DNA from: Thecamonas trahens ATCC 50062
Taxonomy: Eukaryota; Apusozoa; Apusomonadida; Apusomonadidae
Length of the DNA stretch: 64,000 nucleotides
Direction of reading: 5' to 3'
Assembly: GCF_000142905.1 (NCBI RefSeq)
Contig: NW_013657667.1
Location: forward strand, 11,722 to 75,721
Part shown: piece after piece, positions 39,093 through 48,915 of the stretch
Layout: every line of letters starts with the position of its first letter
Numbering within the stretch: position 1 is the first letter of the stretch
Program-made: the position numbers and the translations under genes
The notes under the pieces: generated by a model
Database searches by the model: none
What the model saw: the letters and a program-made list of their open reading frames with translations, nothing else
Told to the model about the DNA's origin: nothing

Positions 39093-41614
39093 ATGTCTGC
39101 TGTTGTTCGAGGCCTCAAATCGGTTGTCTCGGCGCTGACAGACATCAACCCTGCGACACTCTCGGGCGCCATCGATGTGGTGGCTACAAAGCACCCGGAC
39201 GGTCACATCGAGTCGACGCCGTGGCATGTCCGCTTTGGCAAGATGCAGATCTTCTCTGCATCCGCCACCCCTGTGGTCCGCATTCGCGTCAATGACAAGG
39301 AGACGGACCTGGCCATGGTCGTCGGCCATGCCGGCGAAGCCTACTTTATCTCGCAAGAGGAGGCGGCTCACCTCGAGGCGGCGGCTAGCGGAAGCGCGGG
39401 CGGAGGTGAGACCGAGACAAACAACGCGCTTGACTCGGACGATGAACCAGACTCGACCAGTAGTGACATCGCGCTGCCGGCGCCACATGCTGTTATTCGT
39501 GATGACTCCATCTCTGGCGGGCCGAGCGGCGAGCTTGTCCTGCCCGAGTCGCGCCTCGCCTCGGCCGAGCCGTCGCCGGTCTCTTCCACCGCAGCTTCGA
39601 TCAATGGCGAGCTGACCGACGACCCCGACGCCGACGACGATGACAATAGCAACGACGACGACGACGGCGACGATGAAGACGACGACGATCTCGCCGGCCC
39701 GGCCATGTTCGCCTTTGACGAAGACTCTACAAATGGCTCGCCAGAGCGCGAGAGCACAGACAGCGCCAGCGGGCGGTTCGCGCCGCTGAGTGTTGAGCGT
39801 GTTGCTGCCCACAACCTGTCGCAACAGAGCAGCGTGGCGACAAACTCGCCCGCAATTGACGCGCTCTCGCCGCGGTCTGATGGCGTGCTCGAGACTGACA
39901 TTCCGCGCTCGTCACGGCGATGGGAGTGGCAGTGGGGCGAGGGACCCGAGCGGCGCGAGGAGGCTGCGGGCGTCGACGCTGGCATCCACGTTCCGGGCTC
40001 GTTCCATCGCCACGGCTCGGGGCGGGTCGCCACCCTCAAGCAGCGAGCAGTCTCAGCTTCGCCAGAGCTCATCTCGCGCTCGCTGCCAGACATGAGCACC
40101 GCGCCGGCAACCGAAAAGTACGACGAGATGAACACATCAGTCCGCGAGGTACTGATGACGCGGACGCCGGCGTCGCCGCGGCGCTCGCGTGGCTGGTCGT
40201 CGTTCATCAAGTCGCTTTTCTTTTCGTCGTCGTCGACAACGTCTCGGGCCGACAAGGCCGGTCAAAGCGACGCCACAAGTCACGGCGACGCGTCGACGTC
40301 GTCGGCGCCGGTCGGTACTGGCAACGTCACCGACTCGACGCAGGCCTCGTCGCCGGCGCAGCTCACTGCGCTTTTGAATGGCGGCTCGGTCCGCGTCGAA
40401 CTCTCAGCATGCGGTGAGCTGCTGACCAGTGACGAAGCCACGGGTCTGAGCTACGCCGAGGCGTGTGCCATCTTTGACGCCCACGCCATTTCGTTTGAAG
40501 CCTTTGCCGCCGACCCGGTGACCCACACCCGTGACGCCTCGCACATTTTCCGCATCAACGACTCGTTCTATGTGTGGTCGGTGGCGGCGCCAATCATCTT
40601 TGCCAAGGTTCTGTTCAACCGCCCGCTCCCTGCCGATGCATTTGACGGCCAACCAGAGCTGAGCTTTGACTCTGGCAACGACGCGTTTTTGACGCCGCAG
40701 GCGAGTAGCACACCGCCACTGCCGACCAATCCGCTCTCGACATCAATGCCATCGATGCCGTCGGTGCCGTCAGGCGAGCTCGGAGAGAGCGGAGAAAATG
40801 ATAGCGCCGAGGACGCTGAGGCATGTGTGGCTGCCGAGGACGCGCTGACGATGCAGCGGCGACAGAAGCGGCTGGTTCCGACGCCCGAAGAACTGGCCTC
40901 GCTTGATCTGCACGACGGCGCCAACGAGCTCACCTTTGTGGTCCGCGGCTGGCGCGGGACGTGTGAGCAGCGCGCGTTTCTCTACCTGTGGTCCGCAACG
41001 AACTCGCGGGTGGTTGTCTCTGACCTCGACGGAACAGTGACCTCGTCGGATGCGCTCGGTCACGTCCTCCCTGTCCTCGGCGTCCAGTGGGCTCACTCGG
41101 GCGTGTCAAAACTCTTTGACGCCATCGTCTCCAATGGCTACAAGATCGTGTTTCTCTCCTCGCGCGCCATCGGGCAAATGGGCCTCACACGGTCGTACAT
41201 GGACTGGGTCTCCGAGGACGGCGTCCACCTCCCGCCGGGTCCCATCCTTGTCTCGCCTGACCGGCTCTTCACCTCGTTTCACCGCGAGGTCATTCTCCGC
41301 AAGCCCGAGGAGTTCAAGATCGCGTGCCTCCGCTCGCTCCGCTCGGTCTTCCCGGCCCAGGTCAACCCGTTCCACGCCGGCTTTGGCAACCGAATCACCG
41401 ACGCCATCGCCTACGCCGAGGTCGGCATCCCCACCTCTCGCACATTTATCATCGACCACCGCGGCAAGGTCGTCCGCGAGAACCTCCCGTCCACCACCTA
41501 CAAGGAGCTCAAGGAGCGGGTCGACTACGTCTTTCCGGTGGTCACTCAGGAGAGGACGACGACGCCGTGGCGCCGTCTGATGAGTATGGCGACTTTCTCT
41601 TTTGGAAGATGTAG
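39093..41614 (+). CDS. LPIN: Lipin, phosphatidate phosphatase (frameshifted C-terminus)
   Basis: Lipins dephosphorylate phosphatidic acid to diacylglycerol at the ER and nuclear membrane (Mg2+-dependent PAP). The N-LIP domain is clear: INPATLSGAIDVVATKHPDG and STPWHVRFGKMQI (residues 17-60). The middle (about 100-480) is acidic and Ser-rich. The C-LIP domain carries the HAD-type catalytic motif SDLDGTVTSSD, with Asp at about 644 and 646, followed by FLSSRAIGQMGLTRSYMDWV, LPPGPILVSPD and FGNRITDAIAYAEVGIP. The natural ending EYGDFLFWKM with TAG at 41612-41614 is in the -1 frame. The shift lies about 41535-41560, and one added G at CAGGAG would join it, giving 840 aa. Without it the frame runs on into low-complexity sequence and the gap. 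Single exon. Confidence 0.93.
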
Positions 41615-41865
41615 GCCATGCACATACCGTGGCCCTCCACCCCGAAAGAAAAGAAAAATAATGAAAATACTTCGATGTCCTGAATCACCCGTATCCCGTC
41701 CCACAGTCGTCGTAACCCGCTCGTGCGCCCGTCTCCCTCCACCACCTCACCACCACCCGCCACCAGCGCCAGTACGAAAACAGTACGAACCCGCTCACTA
41801 CCATACCCTCTCCCCCCCCATACACACACCTCCACACTCTCCCCCTCCCCCTCCCCCCCCCCCCC

Positions 41866-41965
41866 NNNNNNNNNNNNNNNNNNNNNNNNNNNNNNNNNNN
41901 NNNNNNNNNNNNNNNNNNNNNNNNNNNNNNNNNNNNNNNNNNNNNNNNNNNNNNNNNNNNNNNNN
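41866..41965. other. Assembly gap (100 N)
   Basis: Exactly 100 N, a placeholder of unknown size. It directly follows a 13-C run at 41853-41865. Confidence 0.99.
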
Positions 41966-42192
41966 TTCCCCATTCCTCCTCGCTGTCACCACCTTGGCTT
42001 CGGTCGGTCGCATGGACCGTGCTCGCACCACCACTTTGCTTCCGCAGTGGTGACTCTCATCATTATTCGTTGGCCACTTTGAATACTCCCTCCCACCCTC
42101 CTCCTCCCCACCGAGCCACTCGCATGCAGCCATACAGACAGTGTACCATTTCCAAAGGGGAGTAGCGATCCCAGTAGGACCAGTACGGGTTC

Positions 42193-42194
<2 letters not shown>

Positions 42195-42234
<40 letters not shown>

Positions 42235-42236
42235 CA
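42195..42236 (+). repeat. (CA)n microsatellite
   Basis: About 20 CA dinucleotides with one interruption (CACGCA), followed by TATATA and a TC run. Confidence 0.95.
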
Positions 42237-42595
42237 TATATTCTCTCTCTCTCTCTCTTCCCCCCCCCCTTCTCCCCCACACCCATTTATCGTTCCCACC
42301 TCACACTCACGCCATGTCACGTGCGCCACTCACACTCCCGTACCCATACCCCCTCCCCCCTCCCCCCACCCCCCACCCCCTCATCTCCTCATCCAGCACG
42401 TTCCTCAACCTCACCTGTGAAGAACTTTGTGTGTACCTCCCCACACACTCGCAACGTGTGTGTGCGTGAGAGTGAGAGCGCGCACCTGTCCGTGTGAGCG
42501 TGATTGTTGGTCGCCTCTCCCTCCCTCCCCTCCCCTCCCATCCCATCCCATCCCATCCCCTCCTCTGTCCCCTGTACTGGCAGTATCCGTTGCAT

Positions 42596-45500
42596 ATGAG
42601 TGGCAAGGCTGGTAGTGGCGGATCAAAACCGTCATGGGCTTCCGTGGCCGTCGACTCTGTTCTCGAGCCGCAGCTCCCGCCGCCGGGCATTCCGCAGACA
42701 GCCGCGGTCAAGCCGAGTGGTGAGAGTAGCGGCAAGGTCATGTCGTTGGCAGATCGCAAGATGAGGCGACAGAGGAACAAGCGCTCGTCGTGGACTGGCT
42801 CCGGCTCGTTTGCGCTCCCGCCGCGGCCGGATGGCAGCGCCCCGGCCACGCGGTCGGCCACTGGCACACGGGCGGTCGTGACGAAGCGGCCGAGGGCCAA
42901 CACTGGCGCACTGCCGCTGCCCAAGCTCGACCAGATGCAGCCGCCGCCTCGCCGCAACGGTCGCGGTGGACGCGGTCGGCGGCGCGACGGGTCGTCTGGT
43001 GGCTCGCGTTCGCGCTCGGGCACTCGATCGCAATCGGGCTCCAAGTCGCGGACTAAGGTCTCCAACTTTGCTCCTTTTGTGCATGTCGAGCCGCAAGCGG
43101 CAACCTCGCAGTCGCCGTCGCGGTCGATCTCGGCATCGCGCTCGCGCTCGCGCTCCAAGTCAAACTCACGGTCGCGGTCGCGACCCGGCCTCGAGGACCA
43201 CCTTCTGCGGGTGACTGAGGACAACGGCAACGGCGACGACAGTGGCGCGCCGCCGCGCCGCAAGCGAACCATCTCATTTTCGTCGCAGCAGAAGCTGAGT
43301 CTGGTGTTCAACCCTACGACCGGCAAGACCCGAACAGCAGCGGTCGACGCGCCTGACAGCGAGGCGGTTGACGGCGAGCTGGTCATCATCCGGCCCGAGC
43401 CGCCGAGCGCCGACGGTGACGCCGCCACCGCCGGTGGAACTGACGACGCCGACGTCGACCTTCAGCTCGCCGCCAGTGAGCAGGCCGAGATGGCGCTCGC
43501 CTTTGAATGGGAGTTCTGGTTTGACGAGTGCTGCCCCAAGGGCATCTCCAAGGAGGCGTACGAGGCCTCGATCAAGTCGTGGGGCACATTTAGCTCCATC
43601 CAGGGATTTTGGCGGTACTGGAACAACATGGTCGACGTCCACTTTCTGCCGACCTACTGCAACCTGCGTATGTTCAAGGCAGGCATCAAGCCGCTGTGGG
43701 AGGATCCCGCAAACACCAACGGCGGGCGGTTTGTCATCCGCTTCCCTGACGGCTCCGGCCGCGAAATCATCAAGTGGGTCTGGGCCGAGGTCGTCCTCGC
43801 CGTCATTGGCTCCACCATTCCACACTGCGAGGAGCTGTGCGGCATTGTCCTCCAGATCCGGCCCAAGTACAACTCGATCGCCATCTGGACGACCAACGCC
43901 TCGGCCAAGGACAAGATTGCAGAAATGGAAGCCGTATTCCCGTCCCTTTTCCGCCTTCCCAAGCGCGTCTCCCTCGCCTACCAGGTCAACCAGACCGCAC
44001 TCGCCTACAACAAGAACTTTGTTCCGCTCAACAAGCGCTCGGCCCGCCGCCACAACCACGCCGCCGGTGCCGCCGCTGGGCCGAGGACTGGCAAGCGAGC
44101 CTCCGTCTCTGGCCCGGTCGTGCGGAGCCGTGGCCTCGGTGACGACTCGACGTCGCCGCCGCCGCGCGGCCGCACTGCCAACTCGCTTGTCCCTCCGGCT
44201 CCCCGTGCAGCGTCGATCTCGCCCAAGCGTGCCAACCCACCGCCGGTCCGCGTCTCCGGCCGCTCGCCAACCAAGCCGGTGGACATTCCCCGCGAGCTTC
44301 CGATCTCGGTCCCCGCTCCCGCTGATCCTGTGTCTACAAGCCCGCTAGGCTCGTCGCCGAGCTCGAGCTCGGCGTCTCCCGCCAAGTCCAAGTCGAAGAC
44401 CAAGGACAAGGACAAGGACAAGGACAAGGACAAGGACAAGGACAAGAAGAAGAAAAAGGACAAGGACAAGGCAAAGTCCAAGACAAAGTCCAAGGCCAAG
44501 CCCGCCACGCCAACGGCAGGCACCCCGCGCGCCGACGGTGTGGTGGCTGAGCTGCTATCGCGCGACAAGCCGCCGTCGGCGGCAGACCTCCGTGCAGCCG
44601 CCGGTCTCGACTCGGCCATTCCGGAGCGAACGTCTTCGCTGGACGCACTGATGCTGAAGGCGCTAGCGACTCCGGCCTGGAAGACCAAGAAGAAGAAAGA
44701 TGTGGCCACCTCGCCTGTGGCTTCACCGTCGGCCCGTCCATCCGCCTCCGGTACCGCCTCTCCGCTTGCCCGCTCGGCCCGCTCGCTACCCAACATCACG
44801 TCGGCCCGCGACGGCCTTGTCCTCGCAACGTCCTCGTCTAGCACGCTCAACAAGAGCAACATCGAGGTCGAGCTCGGCGCTGACGACCTCGCGTTTGTCC
44901 TTGACGACGCTGTCGCCCCCGCCGAGCACTGGGACCCCGAGGCCGACGACCCCGAATCGCGCCCGGTCTCGCCGGTCGGCTTCACCCCGCCCTCGGGCGT
45001 CTTGGTGGGTGCCGGCTCGCCCGAGCTCCCGGCCGCACCCGACAAGGTCATCTCGGCGCTGGAAGCGTTGCTTGTCGCCGGCGTCGCCGGCCCACCCGCC
45101 GCCGCCCCGTTGCGCACCACCTCGCTGATGCCGCAGACCCAGACCGTGTCCGAGCCCGAGCCCGAGCCCAAGTCCAAACCTGAGCCCAAGTCCAAACCTG
45201 AGCCCAAGTCCAAGCCCAACTCGGCGCCCGAGCCGGTGCCAGACTCGGCGCCCGCGCCAGCAAAGGACGACAAGCCCGCCAAGCCGACAAAGAGCTCGGA
45301 GTCTCAAGCCCGATCAAAGCCGCACGGTGGCAAGCGAAGAAAGGCCAACAAGACTCGCCATACACCCACCTCGGATGAGGAGCTGCTGACCAAGACCCAG
45401 GGTGCAGCCTCGGGCGTCTCGCCGGCCGTCCTTGCCGGCACAATCGCCGGCACAATCGCCACCGCCCTTGTCGGTCTTTGCCTTTGGTCTCATCCCGCTC

Positions 45501-45769
45501 GGAACCGACGCCATGGCGCAGGCACAAGAGCTGTAGTCGCATCCGCATCCCCCCCCCCCTCCCTCTTCTTCTGCCCCACTCCCCCGTTTGAGGACGTACG
45601 CGTACGCATTGAACCCACCAGATCGGCCTTGACGCTCCGTGGCAGCGGCAGAGCTGCGCCCATCCATCCATCTCCGGAGGCGACAAGACCCAACTCGCAC
45701 CCCTCTACGCCAGCGCTAGTACAGAGACGTCTTGTATCTGGAAGCAGCAATGGGCAAGAGCGGAGGTAG
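42596..45769 (+). CDS. 4EHP-type eIF4E embedded in a large RS-rich, tail-anchored protein
   Basis: The central domain (about 300-465) is an eIF4E fold of the 4EHP/eIF4E2 class. It has WEFWFDECC, SWGTFSSIQGFWRYWNNMV, IKPLWEDPANTNGGRFVIRF (the second cap-stacking Trp), HCEELCGIVLQIRP and the basic end NASAKDKIAEME. 4EHP binds the mRNA cap and represses translation. Unusually, it is preceded by 300 residues of Arg/Ser- and Gly-rich sequence (SRSRSRSKSNSRSRSRPG). It is followed by 480 residues with (KD)n repeats (about 44400-44465), three PEPKSK repeats and one hydrophobic segment (about 941-963, AVLAGTIAGTIATALVGLCL). The chosen start is MSGKAGSGG after CTGGCAG and a C-rich leader. The stop overlaps the next gene's ATG by 20 bp, so the true C-terminus is doubtful; a C10 run near 45550 is a suspect. 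Confidence 0.8.
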   Translation: MSGKAGSGGSKPSWASVAVDSVLEPQLPPPGIPQTAAVKPSGESSGKVMSLADRKMRRQRNKRSSWTGSGSFALPPRPDGSAPATRSATGTRAVVTKRPRANTGALPLPKLDQMQPPPRRNGRGGRGRRRDGSSGGSRSRSGTRSQSGSKSRTKVSNFAPFVHVEPQAATSQSPSRSISASRSRSRSKSNSRSRSRPGLEDHLLRVTEDNGNGDDSGAPPRRKRTISFSSQQKLSLVFNPTTGKTRTAAVDAPDSEAVDGELVIIRPEPPSADGDAATAGGTDDADVDLQLAASEQAEMALAFEWEFWFDECCPKGISKEAYEASIKSWGTFSSIQGFWRYWNNMVDVHFLPTYCNLRMFKAGIKPLWEDPANTNGGRFVIRFPDGSGREIIKWVWAEVVLAVIGSTIPHCEELCGIVLQIRPKYNSIAIWTTNASAKDKIAEMEAVFPSLFRLPKRVSLAYQVNQTALAYNKNFVPLNKRSARRHNHAAGAAAGPRTGKRASVSGPVVRSRGLGDDSTSPPPRGRTANSLVPPAPRAASISPKRANPPPVRVSGRSPTKPVDIPRELPISVPAPADPVSTSPLGSSPSSSSASPAKSKSKTKDKDKDKDKDKDKDKKKKKDKDKAKSKTKSKAKPATPTAGTPRADGVVAELLSRDKPPSAADLRAAAGLDSAIPERTSSLDALMLKALATPAWKTKKKKDVATSPVASPSARPSASGTASPLARSARSLPNITSARDGLVLATSSSSTLNKSNIEVELGADDLAFVLDDAVAPAEHWDPEADDPESRPVSPVGFTPPSGVLVGAGSPELPAAPDKVISALEALLVAGVAGPPAAAPLRTTSLMPQTQTVSEPEPEPKSKPEPKSKPEPKSKPNSAPEPVPDSAPAPAKDDKPAKPTKSSESQARSKPHGGKRRKANKTRHTPTSDEELLTKTQGAASGVSPAVLAGTIAGTIATALVGLCLWSHPARNRRHGAGTRAVVASASPPPSLFFCPTPPFEDVRVRIEPTRSALTLRGSGRAAPIHPSPEATRPNSHPSTPALVQRRLVSGSSNGQERR
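44400..44470 (+). repeat. (AAGGAC)n coding hexamer repeat
   Basis: Hexamer AAGGAC repeats code alternating Lys-Asp, interrupted by a Lys run, in the 4EHP fusion gene. Confidence 0.9.
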
Positions 45770-48509
45770 TCGCTGGGGAGCCATCCAGCAGCGGAAGAGG
45801 CAGCGCGAGGAGAATGAGGCCCATGAGCTGGCCATGGACGACGGCTTGGTCGAGGGCCTGTATCCGAGTGGCGGACATGGTGCAAAGTCATCAACACCAT
45901 CCATGTCGTCCATGCTGCCCATGGTGGAAATGGAGCCCAAGCGGAAGAAGCCACGTGGACTCAAGCGCAAGATCAAGTCCAAGAAGGCCAAGTCCCACAA
46001 GGCCGTCGCCAAGAAGGGCTCGGGCAAGAAGTACACCATTCTCCGCCCGGTAGACTCGGACGACGAGTCAGACCTCTCGTCGTCGGCCTCGGACTCGAGC
46101 TCGGAGACCTTCCGATTTGCGGGGAACGAGACCGGCGATGGTAAGAGTGGTCGCAATCGCCTGATGGGCGAAAGGATCGGCGGCGGACGGTCGTCGGTCG
46201 CCAAGCTCGTCCAGGTCATCCAGGATGCGCGGTCAAAGTCGGAGAGCGAGGGCGAGAGCGACGACGACGGTTCCGACGACTCGTTTGATGTCAACGATGC
46301 CCTAGATGCGCTCGACGAGCTCAAGGAGCAAGTCGGCGGCGATCTATTGGCAACAGACTCGGGCGACGATGGGTCGGCGAGCGCGTCGGGTGACGACGAC
46401 GAGGATGACGCCGCGATCGAGGCCGCTGTGGTCGGCGCAACAGCAGGTTCCGAGCTTGACGACGACCAGGTCGCGCCCGGCGACGACCATGACGGTAGTG
46501 GCGGCGAGGATGCTAATGATGCTGTCGCCGAGGATGCGCCTGCAGAGGGTGATGAGCGGCTGAAGAACAAGTTGCCGGCCGACGACCCGTTCCGCAAGTT
46601 TATCGAGACCGACCTCGTCCACAACGACATCGAGGACATGCAAAGGGTGACGGTGCGAAGTGCGAGCGAGGCGCCGGACAAGGACATGACATCGCTGGGC
46701 AAGATTCACTACGATGCAGATACAGTCGACATCAAGGCGCTGGCGGCATGTGAGATCGGCGTCGACCATCCGCAGTTTGCTGTCTCGCCCGCCCTTCTCC
46801 CGGGCTGGGCCGAGTACACTCAAACTGCGGGCGCGCTGACCGAGGAGCAGCGTGTGGTTCTCGGCACAGTAAGCAGCTACTCGGACATGCTTGTGGCCTC
46901 GCCGGCGCTCGACGACATCGACGTCCGCGACGAAGTGACCGATGCAGTCCTGCTTCATGCGCTCTCGCACGCGGTCAAGGGCTGGCACGGAGTCCGCGCA
47001 AACAACGCCAAACTGGCCGCCAAGGCTGCGCGGCGCGAGGCGCGGGCCAAGGCCCGCAAGGCGCGGGCCAAGGCGCGGGCGCTCAACAAGGCCGCGGCCG
47101 GGTTCAAGAACTCCGGCTCGGGCTCGGGTTCAGGTTCAGGCTCGGGCAACGCCAACGGCGCCGGCTCCGATTCGTCCGATTCCGACTCGTCGTACTCGTC
47201 AGACGAGGACTCGGACGACGACGCGCTGCGTGACCAGGGCTACACGCGGGCACGGGTGCTGATTGTGACGCCGATGCGGAACCGTGCAATGCGAATTGTG
47301 CACACGCTGTTGGCGCTGATGCCGGGCACGTCGGTGAGCGAGGGCAAGAACGTGGTCAAGCTCGACTCGTTCACCAAAGAGTATGCCGGCGAGCCGGACA
47401 CAAGCGAGCAGTTTGCGGCCAAGCCGCTCGACTACCAAGAGCTGTTTGACGGCAACACCGATGACTCGTTTTGCTGTGGCATCCGGTTCCTGGGGCGGAG
47501 CGTGCAGTTGATGGCGCCGCTGTACTCGGCTGACATCATTGTGGCCTCGCCACTCGGGCTTCGTCTGCTGACCAAGACAAGCGAGGACACAACGTCGCGG
47601 CGCAACTATGACTTTCTCTCGTCAATCGAGCTGCTTGTGGTGGAGAGCGCACACGTGCTGCTGATGCAGAACTGGGAGCATCTGACAACAGTGCTCGAGG
47701 TGACCAACGCGCCGCTGCTCCGGCCGCGCGATACGGACTACTCGCGGGTTCGTAACTACTTTTTGGACCTCCTTGCCAAGCACTACCGGCAGACGATTGT
47801 GCTGTCGGCGGTGGCCGCTCCGCAAGTGCTCGCCCTCTTCAACAACGCTTCGCTGTGTGGCAACAACCGGGCCGGGAAGCAGGCGGTCTATGCGCTGCCG
47901 CCCAAGATCAAGCTCGGCTCCATCTCGTCGGTCCTCCTCCCGATCGACCAGGTCTTTGTCCGCATTCCGCTTGCGCTCTCAGAGCTCGCATCGGAGCCCG
48001 ACGTTCGTTTCCAGGCCTTTGTTGAGACCGTCTGGCCCGAGCTGGTCAAGGTCCGCGAATCGCAGGGCGGAACGGTGGCGATCTACATCCCGTCGTACTT
48101 TGACTTTGTCCGAGTCCGCAACCACCTCGTGGCCGAGAGCGCCAAGTTTGAGGTCATCTCCGAGTACTCGACACTCTCACAGGTTGCGCGCGCGCGGTCC
48201 AAGTTCTACCATCACGAGACCCACTTTCTGCTCTTCACCGAGCGCTTCTACTTTTATCTCCGCTACCGCATCCGCGGCATCTCACGCCTGGTCTTCTACG
48301 CCCCGCCGACCTTTGCCCGCTTCTATCCCGAGCTCATCAACGACATGGAGTCCGAGTCCGATCCGCTCGCCACCGCCGCCCTCCTCGCCACCCGCAAGGT
48401 CTGGACCCTCTACACCATCGCCGACAAGCACCGCCTGCTTCCGATCCTCGGCAGCGGAAACTACAAGGCCGTGACAAAGAGCGCCAAGCGGACCCACCTC
48501 TTCGCATAA
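45750..48509 (+). CDS. UTP25: U3 snoRNP-associated protein Utp25 (DIEXF/Def) homolog
   Basis: Utp25 is a nucleolar protein of the small-subunit processome, needed for 18S rRNA maturation. The 919-aa product opens MGKSGGSRWGAIQQRKRQ, then has Lys-rich nuclear or nucleolar motifs (KRKKPRGLKRKIKSKKAKSH) and a long acidic half. The C-terminal about 480 residues hold the family's degenerate DEAD-like fold: RVLIVTPMRNRAMRIVHTLL, VKLDSFTKEYAG, CCGIRFLGRSVQLMAPLYSA, DIIVASPLGLRLL, LLVVESAHVLLMQNWEHLTT, and GTVAIYIPSYFDFVRVRNHL. As in the family, the Walker A and DEAD motifs are not conserved, so helicase activity is unlikely. A Ser-Gly repeat (about 47115-47150) and a KA-rich helix interrupt the domain start. 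Single exon, starting inside the end of the preceding reading frame. Confidence 0.95.
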   Translation: MGKSGGSRWGAIQQRKRQREENEAHELAMDDGLVEGLYPSGGHGAKSSTPSMSSMLPMVEMEPKRKKPRGLKRKIKSKKAKSHKAVAKKGSGKKYTILRPVDSDDESDLSSSASDSSSETFRFAGNETGDGKSGRNRLMGERIGGGRSSVAKLVQVIQDARSKSESEGESDDDGSDDSFDVNDALDALDELKEQVGGDLLATDSGDDGSASASGDDDEDDAAIEAAVVGATAGSELDDDQVAPGDDHDGSGGEDANDAVAEDAPAEGDERLKNKLPADDPFRKFIETDLVHNDIEDMQRVTVRSASEAPDKDMTSLGKIHYDADTVDIKALAACEIGVDHPQFAVSPALLPGWAEYTQTAGALTEEQRVVLGTVSSYSDMLVASPALDDIDVRDEVTDAVLLHALSHAVKGWHGVRANNAKLAAKAARREARAKARKARAKARALNKAAAGFKNSGSGSGSGSGSGNANGAGSDSSDSDSSYSSDEDSDDDALRDQGYTRARVLIVTPMRNRAMRIVHTLLALMPGTSVSEGKNVVKLDSFTKEYAGEPDTSEQFAAKPLDYQELFDGNTDDSFCCGIRFLGRSVQLMAPLYSADIIVASPLGLRLLTKTSEDTTSRRNYDFLSSIELLVVESAHVLLMQNWEHLTTVLEVTNAPLLRPRDTDYSRVRNYFLDLLAKHYRQTIVLSAVAAPQVLALFNNASLCGNNRAGKQAVYALPPKIKLGSISSVLLPIDQVFVRIPLALSELASEPDVRFQAFVETVWPELVKVRESQGGTVAIYIPSYFDFVRVRNHLVAESAKFEVISEYSTLSQVARARSKFYHHETHFLLFTERFYFYLRYRIRGISRLVFYAPPTFARFYPELINDMESESDPLATAALLATRKVWTLYTIADKHRLLPILGSGNYKAVTKSAKRTHLFA

Positions 48510-48915
48510 AGCAGACAACCATAGAGTCATGATTGCCAGTCATGGTGTGCGCTCACATCGGAAGCTTCCGCCTGCAAACGAGTACCATTGGCGATGGCGC
48601 GCGGTAGCGCGGTAGCGTGCGATAGCGTGCGATAGCGCCCGATACCTTGCGGCCATGTGAGGTAGCGTGCGTATATGCAACAACGTATGATCAAATCCCA
48701 GAGATGGCATCAATCCACAGAGGTGCGTATAACGGGCCCTTGACCAAGCGCCGGACGGGCATGGTTGGGAGAAGGCGCGAGAGCGCAGGACGGACGGGCC
48801 TAGCCGGGCCGAGCTGAGCCTAGCGACCCGAGTCGGACAGAGCGAAGGAGAGGACACTCAACTCGGTACATTCAAAGGAGGGAAGGGTTTGGCAAGGACG
48901 TGAGGTTGTATCACC
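48510..48915. other. Intergenic between UTP25 and TBCE, short tandem repeats
   Basis: No gene is supported. Positions about 48597-48652 hold imperfect short repeats of the type GCGCGGTAGC and GTGCGATAGC, too short and too irregular for a CRISPR array. The rest should contain the TBCE promoter. Confidence 0.55.

Larger units (their letters stand above)
41615..42595. other. Intergenic with assembly gap and simple repeats
   Basis: No gene is supported. It holds C-rich tracts, the 100-N gap at 41866-41965, a CA repeat at about 42195-42236, a TC repeat (42241-42259) and TCCCA repeats near 42530-42560. The gap may hide more. Confidence 0.55.

Noticed and set aside
41615-42053. Lipin reading frame running through the N gap
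   Set aside because: The sequence after about 41560 in that frame is low-complexity and unrelated to lipin; the -1 frame ends with a lipin-like tail.
48597-48652. Short direct repeats that might be a CRISPR array
   Set aside because: Units are about 10 bp, irregular and without spacers, in a eukaryotic genome.
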